DNA from: an uncultured Verrucomicrobiota bacterium
GTDB taxonomy: Bacteria; Verrucomicrobiota; Verrucomicrobiia; Limisphaerales; UBA9464
Direction of reading: 5' to 3'
Length of the DNA stretch: 64,000 bases
NCBI GenBank assembly: GCA_903922605.1
Contig: CAIXUG010000069.1
Coordinates: 134,603-198,602, forward strand
The notes beneath the pieces are model-generated. The model was not told the DNA's origin, searched no databases, and was given only the letters and a program-made list of their open reading frames with translations. This document shows, piece by piece, positions 57,001 through 64,000 of this stretch. Made by a program: the position numbers and the translations under genes. How positions within the stretch are numbered: the first letter of the stretch is position 1; the number at the start of each line of letters is the position of its first letter.

Positions 57001-58321
57001 TCGCGGTCGTGTCTGGCGCCAGGGGATTGGCGGCGTGCGACCGGTCCGTCACACCATTGACGGTCACGGTGTAGCTGACGCCCAGTTGCAGCGGCGAGGT
57101 GGTTAGGATAATGGTGCGGGGATCGGAACCAAACGCGGCTGCGGAGACGGTAAGGCCGGCGTTGAGCATATAATTGGCCGCCAGCGTCGCGGCCGGTGCG
57201 GCCAGTGCCTCACTGAAGGTGAGCTGGATCGTAACTGCATCCAGGTTCACGGCGCTGATCAGGGTGGGAGGCGTCACATCGGGAACGACGGTGAGGACGG
57301 CCGGGGCGGCATTGGTCGAACCGAGCCGGTTGCTCAGGACCGCGCTGAAGACTGACTGATCATCGGCCAGGGTCACCGGTCCGTAGTTCAGGACCGTGTT
57401 GGTGGCATTGGGAATCGCCTGTCCCGCAAGCTGCCACTGCGCCGTGACCAGAGCGGGGTTGGCCAGCTGCACTGCAAAAACGGCGGTCTCACCCTCCATC
57501 ACCGTCACATTGGTCGGCTGTTGCACGATCGCAGGTGGCGCGTGTACCGCGACCTGCTCAAAGGTGGTGCCGACAAAGAGATCATCCATCCGGATGACAC
57601 CCGGAGCACCCGTGCTGCTGTTGGAAAGTCCGGGCCGGAGATTGATCGCGGCAATTGCCTGCTGGGCGCCTGCCGGCGGGTCCGTCGCCGTCACACTGTC
57701 ACTGGCCTCCGAGGTGGGGTTGAGCCACAGCGTGGTGTTACCCGTTGTCAGATCGTATTTTACGACCACCGGGTAGGAAACATTCAGTTGCAAGTCCAAA
57801 GGGAATTCGACGCTGTTGGCCTGGCTCCAATTGGCGTTGGCGACTGACAGCCGGAACATTCCCGGAGCAGCCCCATCGGTATCCGCTCCGACCCGGCCGT
57901 AGAACGTCGTCCCATTGGTGGCCACGCTCAGATTCAGGAAATAGGAGCCGGTGTCGGTAAGGGGGAGCGCCGTCCAGGTGGCGTCGAACGCGTAATAGGC
58001 CACCGAGTTACCAGAGGTGGTAAACGGAATGTCAATTGCCCGGCTGACCTTCTCGAGTCCCGCCGTCAGGTCACCCTGGTTGATGACCGCGGTGCCATTG
58101 GAGATGTTGAAGGCGGTGCCGGCGGTTTGAACCGTCCACAGGCCCCCGGAAACCTTGGTGATCTCCCCGTCGGGATAATTGAATCGCTCGACAAGTGTCT
58201 GGGCCCGAACACCCACCGTGGCCAGCCAGAGCCCGCCAATCATCACCAGCCAGGCCAGACCCAGGCCGGGTCCAAGCCGGACAGGACGGGACCGGGCCGC
58301 TGGGTGCAAAGAGGAAGGCAT
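51047..58321 (-). CDS. Giant secreted protein with six lamin-tail domains and a CotH-like region
   Basis: 2424 residues. After a signal peptide (LAWLVMIGGLWLATVGVRAQ) come a LamG-like jelly roll (about 45-265), Ig-like domains (about 265-450) and a second jelly roll (about 460-640). Three lamin-tail domains follow (about 655-1090: LTITEIMYHAAP, VVINELFVNPGAG, VVINELMVKPLS), then a carbohydrate-binding-like region. A CotH-kinase-like domain follows at about 1390-1790 (NYRRYVNFFFNGNRRQPSALME, LFIWDYNIVLG). Three more lamin-tail domains end it (VVLNEIMYHPAV, LWINEVLPENT, VFINEWMAANSH). Such proteins are exported surface or adhesion proteins in Verrucomicrobiota. The function is unproven. Confidence 0.92.
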   Translation of the reverse strand: MPSSLHPAARSRPVRLGPGLGLAWLVMIGGLWLATVGVRAQTLVERFNYPDGEITKVSGGLWTVQTAGTAFNISNGTAVINQGDLTAGLEKVSRAIDIPFTTSGNSVAYYAFDATWTALPLTDTGSYFLNLSVATNGTTFYGRVGADTDGAAPGMFRLSVANANWSQANSVEFPLDLQLNVSYPVVVKYDLTTGNTTLWLNPTSEASDSVTATDPPAGAQQAIAAINLRPGLSNSSTGAPGVIRMDDLFVGTTFEQVAVHAPPAIVQQPTNVTVMEGETAVFAVQLANPALVTAQWQLAGQAIPNATNTVLNYGPVTLADDQSVFSAVLSNRLGSTNAAPAVLTVVPDVTPPTLISAVNLDAVTIQLTFSEALAAPAATLAANYMLNAGLTVSAAAFGSDPRTIILTTSPLQLGVSYTVTVNGVTDRSHAANPLAPDTTATFVATELVPASIGAPTQADAVLPLTDGGYAVSSAGQGAEGTADQLQFAWQAVTGDFDRRVRVESVLPSDVWAQAGLMLRETLDAGSRFAAMTATPSLNGVFFESRLSAGAAAAKSGSFPVNHPQTWLRLQRVGNTVNGYAGFDGSEWTPVGSVTLALPGTVYLGLSAAGHAAVQATTATFHQLGSAAGGTVAAASPLPFEPPGPTSRKTGLTITEIMYHAAPRADGRNLAFIELFNSNPWPEDISGYQLAGDISYAFPAGTSIAGGGFLVVAKSPADLEQTYGLSGVLGPYANPLLVSGVIQLLDHGNIPAVYLEVPYQSLPPWTTAADGTGHSLVLKRPSYGEGFVEAWGLSESLGGSPGMVDAYRPGPWRQVVINELFVNPGAGQTGYVELYNHGNQPVDISGCLLTDFPGTNRFVIPTGTSLPARGFVSFTVSQLGFAPEPTGETLYFETPDAQTILDVVPFEAQEQGVATGRVPDGGPEFHRLQNPTPGNPNGPARVADVVINELMVKPLSGLKDDQYVELYNQGSAAVDLSGWQFAHGIKFTFPAGTLLQPQGYLVVARNAGRLLTNYPNLNPTNTVGDFGGSLSGSGERVALAQPQPFVSLGKKGAATTNQVAVILDEVTYGLGGRWGHWSDGGGSSLELRDPHADHRLAANWGDSDDTGKAPWTTVEATSVLDLGATQGATPIDRLDVSMSGEGECLLDNVEVIQTDSGTNRLSVANSTFESGIGGWIATGDHVQSHLESGSGFGGGQCLHIHATDRGDTLVNHLRVPLQQALTAGKTVTLRAKVRWLRGFPEILLRVKGNYAEAPGELLLPANLGTPGAPNSQRTDNAGPAISEVTHFPVLPAGQQPVVVSARINDPDGLSQIKLSYRMDPATTLVDVPMTDDGTGGDAVAGDGIFSGTIPPMPAGTLVAFQIVASDNAATPVTARFPADAPARECLVRFGEPGLNSSFGTYHFWLTQARVSLWTSLASISNERHDGTFVYGNSRVIYNVEGKFAGSPYHQGFGSPVDNNCHYSFEMPGDDQFLGATSFNKIHAPGNAPWEDDTLQREQTAYGMVRSLGLPWNYRRYVNFFFNGNRRQPSALMEDTQTPDADVVGEHFPNDSNGNLYKLQPWFEFADNGQTFDNQGWCTLNNYVSGGKKKLARYRVNYLTRHAQATANDYTNVFQLIDTAGLPVGTAAQKAAYVQAMNGSVDTDEWLRTMAVQHAVGNWDSFLNSNGQNMYAYKPVSGRWTLFIWDYNIVLGLGNYSDGPSGDDLFKTTGGDNGAMNQFAAAPIYRRALWRAFGELANGAMNSPNANPLIDARYAAFKTEGLAASSPTALKSWINTRHTYLLAQLNTVATTFSVTTSAGADVVTAQNPLVLTGLAPVGVQDIEVNGITYPVVWTDVRHWQLSLPLAGVTNALVVRGLDRLGNPVAGDESSFQVIYTGALEPLGNQVVLNEIMYHPAVTDAEFIELYNRSATTPFDLSGWRLDGVGYAFPEGTTIGAGAYLVLAKNRTAFTTAYGRGIPVADVFAGFPSGSGGLLQLVKPGITAADDQVVNAVRFRGTAPWPVAADGQGPSLQLIDPTQDNSRVGNWAASAPGSASSYTPGQPNTFLASLPAFPALWINEVLPENTTTNADNFNEHDPFIEFYNGGTNTLDLSTCFLADNYTNLTQWNFPGGTTLAPGGFLVVWADGQTNQSAPGIPHTSFRLTPANGTVTLSCLLGSPAQPVVLDYLDYSLIRPGHSFGSLPEGQGIQRSGFYYVTPGASNNPALGPNPVFINEWMAANSHTITNAATGLADDWFELYNAGSNAVNLAGFQLSIPVANPTRFVIPGGTVIPPQGFLLVWADKLPSANAPGTPLHLPFHLSKSGTDIGLFATDGSLVDSVSFGAQTADISEGRAPDGSDDTYVKFYLPTPGTANVPLTLRPSFDPDLRQLHLAWPTQPGLHYRVVFRDSLTVPWQSLTDFTATDVLSEVVDDTLGNAQRFYGLVLER

Positions 58322-58484
58322 GGGGAAATCCTAGCCAATTTCAAGCCATCACAGATGAAATAAGCGTCATAATGTGGATCAAAATCCATTGCGGCTCAGC
58401 CCCGGTTGGCCTTCGCACGGCGGCCTGGCAGTGCCGAGCCTCCCTCTCGGGCCCAACTCGGCAGCGGCCACCCCAACGCGTCGT

Positions 58485-59459
58485 CTACATCACCCGGTCC
58501 AGCAACGGCTCGTGGCGGACGAAGCGCTCGAGGTTCTTCAGGAAGTGACGGACGAGGGTCTTTGCCTCGCCCGTATGCCCACCGGCCACGTGCGGGGTGA
58601 TGAAACAGTTCGGTTCCGCCCAGAGCGGATGGCCTTCGGGCAGAGGTTCCGGTTCGGTGACGTCCAACCAGGCGGCACCGAGCCGGCCCGACCGCAAAGT
58701 GGCCAGCAACGCGTCCTGATTGACCGTCGCTCCGCGACCGATGTTGTAGAAGGCTGCTCCCGGCTTCATGCCGGCGAACCGGGCCTCATCGAAAAACCCG
58801 CACGTTTCCTCGCTCTCGGGCAGGATGTTCACCACATGGTCCGCCGCCGCCAATGCGGTTGCCAAACCCTCCGCCGTGACCACCGGCACAATCTCATCGC
58901 CCCGCGCCTGGCGGCGATGGGCGATGATTTTCACGTCGAAAGCGTCGAGCAGTTCCGCCAGTCGCCGGGCGATGGCGCCGTAACCGACGAGCAGCACCGT
59001 CTCGTCACGCAGCGTCCTGGAATTGCTGCGCACCGCCAGCCATTCGGCGGTGCCGTTGGCAGCCCGCGTGCGCAGCCCAAGGGGCAGCTTGCGAGCCTGC
59101 GCCAGCATGAAACTCAGCACATGTACGGCACAGGCCTCATTGTACACCTCGGAGCTGTTGGAAACCGCGATCCCGCGCGTGTTGGCCAGTTCACGAAATT
59201 CAGGGGTGTCGTAGCGGGTGATGCCCGCCGAACTGATATGCACCCAACGAAGCCGCTGTGACTCCCGGATGGCCTCCAGATCGGGCTGGCCGAAGGCCAC
59301 CTCCACGGTGCCGAACTGCGGATCAGGTTCTCCCTTGGCCAAAACGGAGCTGATCGGATTCGCCGGGAAAACCAGCTCATGCCGGATCGTCCCCGCCCGC
59401 AGCAGGTCCAACGCTTCTGGCGGCATGGCCAGATCGACATAGATACGAAGGGCATCCAT
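58485..59459 (-). CDS. D-isomer-specific 2-hydroxyacid dehydrogenase
   Basis: 324 residues. NAD-binding Rossmann motif VLLVGYGAIARRLAELLDAFDVKIIAHRR, then the catalytic region VVNILPESEETCGFF, FYNIGRGATVNQDALLATLRSGRLGAAWLDVTEPEPLPEGHPLW and the histidine in ITPHVAGGH. The substrate-binding half has VHISSAGITRYDTPEF. The family oxidises or reduces 2-hydroxyacids with NAD(P); the substrate is not evident. It is cytoplasmic, with no signal peptide. It sits between the giant protein gene and a zinc dehydrogenase gene on the same strand. Confidence 0.92.
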   Translation of the reverse strand: MDALRIYVDLAMPPEALDLLRAGTIRHELVFPANPISSVLAKGEPDPQFGTVEVAFGQPDLEAIRESQRLRWVHISSAGITRYDTPEFRELANTRGIAVSNSSEVYNEACAVHVLSFMLAQARKLPLGLRTRAANGTAEWLAVRSNSRTLRDETVLLVGYGAIARRLAELLDAFDVKIIAHRRQARGDEIVPVVTAEGLATALAAADHVVNILPESEETCGFFDEARFAGMKPGAAFYNIGRGATVNQDALLATLRSGRLGAAWLDVTEPEPLPEGHPLWAEPNCFITPHVAGGHTGEAKTLVRHFLKNLERFVRHEPLLDRVM

Positions 59460-59565
59460 CGTGTTGGTGACAATCGCGTTTCAGCGGTCAAAAACAACGC
59501 AAGAAATCACCTGCCGTCCATTAGGTCGCATGGCTGAACCGACAACCATCAGCCACACTCGCCGG

Positions 59566-60582
59566 TCACTTTCCCATGGTCAGCACCACCCGAAAGCGGG
59601 CCTTGCCGCTCTCCATGCGCTCATAGGCTTCGGCGACCTTTTCCAGAGGGTACACCTCGTTCATGGAGCGCACGCCCGAAAGGACGCTGAAATGGAGCGT
59701 ATCCTGCGAATCGGCCGCCGTGCCCGAGTACCAGCCCTTCACCGAGCGGCGACCGGAAATCAGCACCAGCGGCGACACGGTCAGGGCTTGCGCCGCTCCG
59801 ATGACGACCAGCGTGCCATTCAGACCGAGACCGCCCTGTACCGCGCCCATCGCGTCGCCGTTGGTCACCGTGGCAAGGATGGCCCGGGCACCGCCCAACT
59901 TCTGCAGCTCAACCGAGGAATTTTGCGCCTGACTGTCGATATAATGATGCGCCCCCAGTTTTCGCGCGAGCGGTTCCTTGTCCGCCCCCCGAGCAATGCC
60001 AACGGTCTTGAAGCCCATTTTCACCGCATACTGCACGCCGAGGTGGCCGAGCCCGCCCAGCCCCAGAATGGCCACCAGGTCGCCCGGCCGGGCACCGCTG
60101 TTGCGGAGCGCGTTGTAGGTCGTGATGCCGGCGCACATCAGCGGCGCCGCCTCAACCGGTGAGAGGTCATCCGGCACCAGCGCCACGGCGATGGCGGGCG
60201 CAACCATGTATTCCCCGTAGCCGCCATCGAAAGAAATGCCCGTGACCTGAAGCACGGCACAGCCGAAGAAATCGCCATTGCGACAGGCGTCACACTGGCC
60301 GCAGTGCCCGCCATGCCAGCCCACGCCGACACGCTGGCCGGTTTTCCATTGGGTAACGCCCGCACCCACGGAATCCACGATGCCGACGACCTCATGGCCG
60401 GGCACACGTGGGTATTGCAGGCCGGGCCAATGACCTTCCTTCACCAGTGAATCGCTGTGGCAGATGCCGCACGCCTGAACCTTGATCCGGATCTGTCCCG
60501 CCGTCGGCGAGGGGATTTCGCGCTCGACGATTTCAAACTTTCCGCCGGGTTGGGTGATTTGGGCGACACGCATCGTAGGCAT
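59566..60582 (-). CDS. Zinc-dependent alcohol dehydrogenase (MDR family)
   Basis: 338 residues from the ATG at 60582; an ATG at 60573 is also possible, and the longer frame to 60738 adds non-family residues. Catalytic zinc ligands are in CGICHSD and GHEVVG; the structural zinc motif is HCGQCDACRNGDFFGC. The NAD(P) site is AILGLGGLGHLGVQYAVKMGFKTVGIARG. It most resembles the class of dehydrogenases acting on primary or aromatic alcohols. Cytoplasmic. It may share a metabolic role with the adjacent hydroxyacid dehydrogenase. Confidence 0.95.
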   Translation of the reverse strand: MPTMRVAQITQPGGKFEIVEREIPSPTAGQIRIKVQACGICHSDSLVKEGHWPGLQYPRVPGHEVVGIVDSVGAGVTQWKTGQRVGVGWHGGHCGQCDACRNGDFFGCAVLQVTGISFDGGYGEYMVAPAIAVALVPDDLSPVEAAPLMCAGITTYNALRNSGARPGDLVAILGLGGLGHLGVQYAVKMGFKTVGIARGADKEPLARKLGAHHYIDSQAQNSSVELQKLGGARAILATVTNGDAMGAVQGGLGLNGTLVVIGAAQALTVSPLVLISGRRSVKGWYSGTAADSQDTLHFSVLSGVRSMNEVYPLEKVAEAYERMESGKARFRVVLTMGK

Positions 60583-60780
60583 GGGGATAAATTGGGTGTT
60601 TTGAACGGACACCGACAGTTTAGCAGCGTATGGCCCGCTGACAACGGCGGTAAAATCTGGGTAGGGAGGGCGCGCTGCGCCGTTCCCCGTCACGCAGCGC
60701 AGCGTCAGGTGACGGAACGAACGCCCAGGCGTATGCACGGTTCTCCCGCCCTTTCATGACGAAGCCCTCGATCCCCCCGC

Positions 60781-63700
60781 TCAGGCAGGCCGCCGCAGGT
60801 CCAATGTGAACGGGAAGTCCGGGTTGATCGCTTCCGTGGGCGGGACGAACCATCGCTGGGTGGCTCCCTGCGCGGTGAAGCGGGCGAGGCGACGGCTTTC
60901 AGCCTCGTAGCTGTTCACCGGGAAGCTGTCGTAGCTGCGTCCGCCGGGATGTACGACATGGTAGGTACAGCCCCCGAGTGAGCGCTGGTTCCACGTGTCG
61001 TAGAGGTCGAACACCAGCGGCGCATGCACCGGGATGGTCGGCTGGAGGCAGTTGGGCGGCTGCCACGCGCGGTAGCGCACACCGGCGACGGACTCGCTGT
61101 TGGTGCCGGTGGGATGCAGCGGCACGCGGCGACCGTTGCACGTGAGTGCGAAACGGTCACCGGCGAGGCCCCTGGCTTTCACCTGGAGGCGTTCCAGCGA
61201 GCTGTCCACATAGCGGACAGTGCCGCCGCCGGCATTTTCCTCGCCGAGGACGTGCCACGGTTCCAGCGCGGTGCGCAGCTCGACGTGGACGTCGCGCTGG
61301 GCAAAGTCGCCGATCCGCGGGAAGCGGAACTCGAAGTGTGGCTTGAACCAGTCCGCCTCGAATGGATAGCCGGATTCGCGCAGGTCCCGGATGACGTCCG
61401 CGAAGTCGTTCTCGCAGAAGTGCGGAAGCATCCAGCGGTCGTGGATGTCGGTGCCCCAGCGGACGATCCCGTTATTGTAGGGCTCCTGCCAGAACTTGGA
61501 CACCAGTCCGCGCAGCAGCAGGTGCTGCGCAAGGCTCATGCGGGCGTGCGGCGGCATCTCAAAGGCGCGCATCTCGACCAGCCCGAGGCGGCCGCCGGGA
61601 CCATCGGGCGAGTAGAGCTTGTCGATGCTGAACTCGGCGCGGTGGGTGTTGCCGCTGGAGTCGATGAGCAGGTTGCGGAACAGGCGGTCCACCAGCCACG
61701 GCGGCGTCCACTGGCCCGGCCCGGGCAGCTGCTTAAAGGCGATATCCAGCTCGTACAGCGAGTCATTGCGCGCCTCGTCCACGCGTGGCGCCTGCGAAGT
61801 TGGTCCGAGGAAGAGGCCGCTGAAGATCCAGCTGAGCGAAGGATGATTCTGCCAGTAGGCCAGCAACGAGCGCAGCAGATCGGGCCGGCGCAGGATCGGT
61901 GAATCCGCCGGGGTCTCGCCGCCGATCAGGATGTGATTGCCACCGCCGGTGCCGGTATGGCGGCCATCGACCATGAACTTCTCGGTGCCGAGCCGGGTCT
62001 GACGGGCTTCCTCATAAAGCACGGTCGTGCGCTCAACAATCTCACCCCAGGTTTTGCTGGGGTGCATGTTGACCTCGATGACGCCGGGATCAGGCGTGAC
62101 CGCGAGCTTGTTGAGGCGCGGATCGCGCGGCGGGGCTTCCCCCTCCAGGATGACGGGGAGGCCCAGCTCGGTGGCCGTGGTCTCAATGCCGGCCACGAGA
62201 TCGAGGTAATCCTCAGTGGTCTCGACCGGTGGGAGGAAGATGTGCAGTCGGCCATGGCGCGGCTCGACGCACAGGGCGGTGCGGATGATCCACGGCGCGC
62301 TCTCCTGCGCGGCCGGGCGGCGTGTCGGATCAAGGTCGCGATCCAGCTCCTTGCGCCACTTGCCTTCCTCCGCCGACAACTCCTGCGGGCGCTGGCCCGG
62401 ACCGAAGCCCGGGGCAGTCGGTGCGCCGGCACCGGTAACGAAACGCTGGCCGGACAATTCGGGCCGGGCCTTGTAGGGAAACTCCACCGGCAGCGGCGGC
62501 AGCTTCTTCAGCAGGTCGGGCTGGTGTAGCCACGGGTAATCTTTCTCCGCGACCCATGGGATGGAGTCGATCGGTAGGCGCAGCCCCATCGGCGAGTCGC
62601 CGGGGATCAGCCAGAGGGTGTCGTCGTCGCGCAAGAACCACGAGCCGGAGATCCAGCCGCGCTCGCCGCCAAACACGCCGCTCTTCAGCGGCAGTGAGTA
62701 TCCAACCACTTCGCCCAGTCCCTGCTGGAACAGGCGGGCGAGGCGTTCGCGTTCCTGCTTGTCCTTCAGGTTGGCCTTGTCCGGTGTGACGTTCGACGGC
62801 AGCCGACGCTCCTTCCACGTGTAGTAAAAGATGTCCTCGTAACCCGGCAGCAGGTTCTTGGGATCGACCTCCAGCACCTGCGCAAGGCGGGTGGCGAGGG
62901 CCTTCGCCTCTTTCGCACCGTGGCCGTAGTCCTTCGACTCGTCGGCGATGAGCGAATCATCCTTCCAGATGGGCACGCCATCCTTGCGCCAGTAGGCGGC
63001 CAGCGCATAACGCGGCAGCGGCTCGCCGGGATACCACTTGCCCTGCCCGTAGTGCAGCATCGCGCCGGGGGCGAACTTGTTCCGTAGCCGCTTGATGAGC
63101 GTGCCGGAGAGTATCCGCTTCTTCAGCGACATTGCCGTGAAGTTCCACTCGGGACCGTCCGGATCGTCGATGGAGATGAACGTCGGTTCGCCGCCCATCG
63201 TGAGACGCACGTCGTGCTTCTCCAGGTCCTCGTCGATGGCGTGACCGAGCAGCTCGATGTCCTCCCATTGCTCGTCGGTGTAGGGCTTCGTGACGCGCGG
63301 TGACTCGTAGATGCGCGTGACCGTCATCTCATGGACGAGTGTGGATTCGCATTCGTCCACGGCCCCGGTGACCGGCGCGGCGCTGGCCGGCTCCGGTGTG
63401 CAGGAGAGCGGGATGTGCCCCTCGCCTGCGAGCAGGCCGCTGGTCGGATCAAAGCCGATCCAGCCCGCGCCGGGCAGGAAGACTTCGCACCACGCGTGCA
63501 GATCGGTGAAATCCACCTCGGTGCCGCTCGGACCGTCCAGCGACTTCACATCGGACTTGAGCTGGATGAGGTAGCCGCTGACAAAGCGCGCCGCAAAGCC
63601 CATTGAACGCAGCGTCTGCACGAGCAGCCAGCCCGTGTCGCGGCAGGAGCCGAGCGCCAGGGTGAGCGTCTCCTCGGGCGTCTGCACGCCGGGTTCCAGG

Positions 63701-64000
63701 CGGATGGTGTACTTGATGTCGTTCTGCAGCCGCTGGTTGACCTCGACGAGGAAGTCGATCGTCCGCTTCCCGGCTGTCAGATACTTGTCCATCAGCTCAC
63801 CCACGAGGGCGAGCAGCTTGGGTGTCGGCTCGGGCAGCTCCATGAACGGCGCCAGCTCCTTCTTCAGCGCAGGCTCGTAGGCGAACGGATAGATCTGCGC
63901 CGAATCCTCGAGGAAGAAATCGAACGGGTTGTGGACCGCCATTTCCGCGACCAGTTCGACCTCGATGCAGAGCTCCGTCGCCTTCTCGGGAAAAACAAGG
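60781..64000 (-). CDS. Transglutaminase-like / DUF2126 protein (5' end outside window)
   Basis: At least 1073 residues; the frame runs past 63942 to the window edge with typical family sequence (LVFPEKATELCIEVELVAEMAVHNPFDFF), so the first ATG in the window is internal. The transglutaminase core has LGSCRDTGWLLVQTLRSMGFAARFVSGYL (Cys), DLHAWCEVFLPGAGWIGFDPTSG (His, Asp). The large DUF2126 part follows (HDVRLTMGGEPTFIS, KWYPGEPLPRYAL, DGRHTGTGGGNHILIGG, RDLRESGYPFEADWF). It ends VDSSLERLQVKARG and HVVHPGGRSYDSFPVNSYEAE. Such proteins occur near circularly permuted ATP-grasp and alpha-E genes, and a peptide-modifying role is suspected but unproven. Confidence 0.93.
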   Translation of the reverse strand, partial: LVFPEKATELCIEVELVAEMAVHNPFDFFLEDSAQIYPFAYEPALKKELAPFMELPEPTPKLLALVGELMDKYLTAGKRTIDFLVEVNQRLQNDIKYTIRLEPGVQTPEETLTLALGSCRDTGWLLVQTLRSMGFAARFVSGYLIQLKSDVKSLDGPSGTEVDFTDLHAWCEVFLPGAGWIGFDPTSGLLAGEGHIPLSCTPEPASAAPVTGAVDECESTLVHEMTVTRIYESPRVTKPYTDEQWEDIELLGHAIDEDLEKHDVRLTMGGEPTFISIDDPDGPEWNFTAMSLKKRILSGTLIKRLRNKFAPGAMLHYGQGKWYPGEPLPRYALAAYWRKDGVPIWKDDSLIADESKDYGHGAKEAKALATRLAQVLEVDPKNLLPGYEDIFYYTWKERRLPSNVTPDKANLKDKQERERLARLFQQGLGEVVGYSLPLKSGVFGGERGWISGSWFLRDDDTLWLIPGDSPMGLRLPIDSIPWVAEKDYPWLHQPDLLKKLPPLPVEFPYKARPELSGQRFVTGAGAPTAPGFGPGQRPQELSAEEGKWRKELDRDLDPTRRPAAQESAPWIIRTALCVEPRHGRLHIFLPPVETTEDYLDLVAGIETTATELGLPVILEGEAPPRDPRLNKLAVTPDPGVIEVNMHPSKTWGEIVERTTVLYEEARQTRLGTEKFMVDGRHTGTGGGNHILIGGETPADSPILRRPDLLRSLLAYWQNHPSLSWIFSGLFLGPTSQAPRVDEARNDSLYELDIAFKQLPGPGQWTPPWLVDRLFRNLLIDSSGNTHRAEFSIDKLYSPDGPGGRLGLVEMRAFEMPPHARMSLAQHLLLRGLVSKFWQEPYNNGIVRWGTDIHDRWMLPHFCENDFADVIRDLRESGYPFEADWFKPHFEFRFPRIGDFAQRDVHVELRTALEPWHVLGEENAGGGTVRYVDSSLERLQVKARGLAGDRFALTCNGRRVPLHPTGTNSESVAGVRYRAWQPPNCLQPTIPVHAPLVFDLYDTWNQRSLGGCTYHVVHPGGRSYDSFPVNSYEAESRRLARFTAQGATQRWFVPPTEAINPDFPFTLDLRRPA

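Overview
The window looks like chromosomal DNA of a GC-rich Verrucomicrobiota bacterium. This is an inference from gene families typical of that phylum: an ECF sigma factor overlapping a FecR-LamG protein, a PVC-type dehydrogenase with a c-type haem site, DUF1080, and a giant lamin-tail/CotH protein. Many secreted carbohydrate-active enzymes fit the same picture. No 16S gene or other decisive marker is present.

Layout. 1-1254 (minus): a YtrA-type GntR operon with a small membrane protein and an ABC ATPase cut by the window edge. 1387-2796: CCA-adding/poly(A) polymerase family gene. 2832-10057: dprA split in two by a ~6.07-kb integrated element. The element spans 3421-9488 and carries a large serine recombinase, a coiled-coil protein, an HUH Rep-like protein, a second serine recombinase, a small membrane protein and a secreted SGNH protein. 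10210-13208: GH16 enzyme and serine hydrolase. 13262-17972 (minus): two overlapping gene pairs, a Tat-exported phosphatase/sulfatase-like protein with a membrane protein, and Lnt with a membrane protein. 18136-22118: beta-barrel protein, VOC protein, polysaccharide deacetylase, esterase and an HEAGH protein.

22244-35720 (plus) is a polysaccharide, probably xylan, locus: ECF sigma factor, FecR-LamG anti-sigma-like protein, two CE1-type esterases, PVC dehydrogenase-cytochrome, small secreted protein, GH10, GH5 and a CE6-like esterase. 36348-38582: tRNA-Ser(GCU), metG and a rhodanese. 38702-50948: DoxX-like protein, adenylate cyclase, two alpha/beta hydrolases, an FG-GAP protein, a CBM-like protein, an SGNH-DUF1080 fusion, an unknown secreted protein, and a divergent LysR/nitroreductase pair. 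51047-58321: a 2424-residue secreted protein. 58485-64000 (minus): D-2-hydroxyacid dehydrogenase, zinc alcohol dehydrogenase and a transglutaminase/DUF2126 protein running off the edge.

The main discovery is the element inside dprA. Both junctions share TTGAT. Removing the insert restores an in-frame 373-residue DprA, and joining the element ends creates a perfect 10-bp inverted repeat centred on the core, as expected of a serine-integrase attP. The element carries a Rep-like HUH protein, a 120-bp nested inverted-repeat structure, and a cargo gene with a G9 tract. Separately, a family of 7-bp tandem repeats (CGAGTNN) appears inside metG, inside lnt and in a leader region, and a 20-bp sequence is shared by two leader regions.
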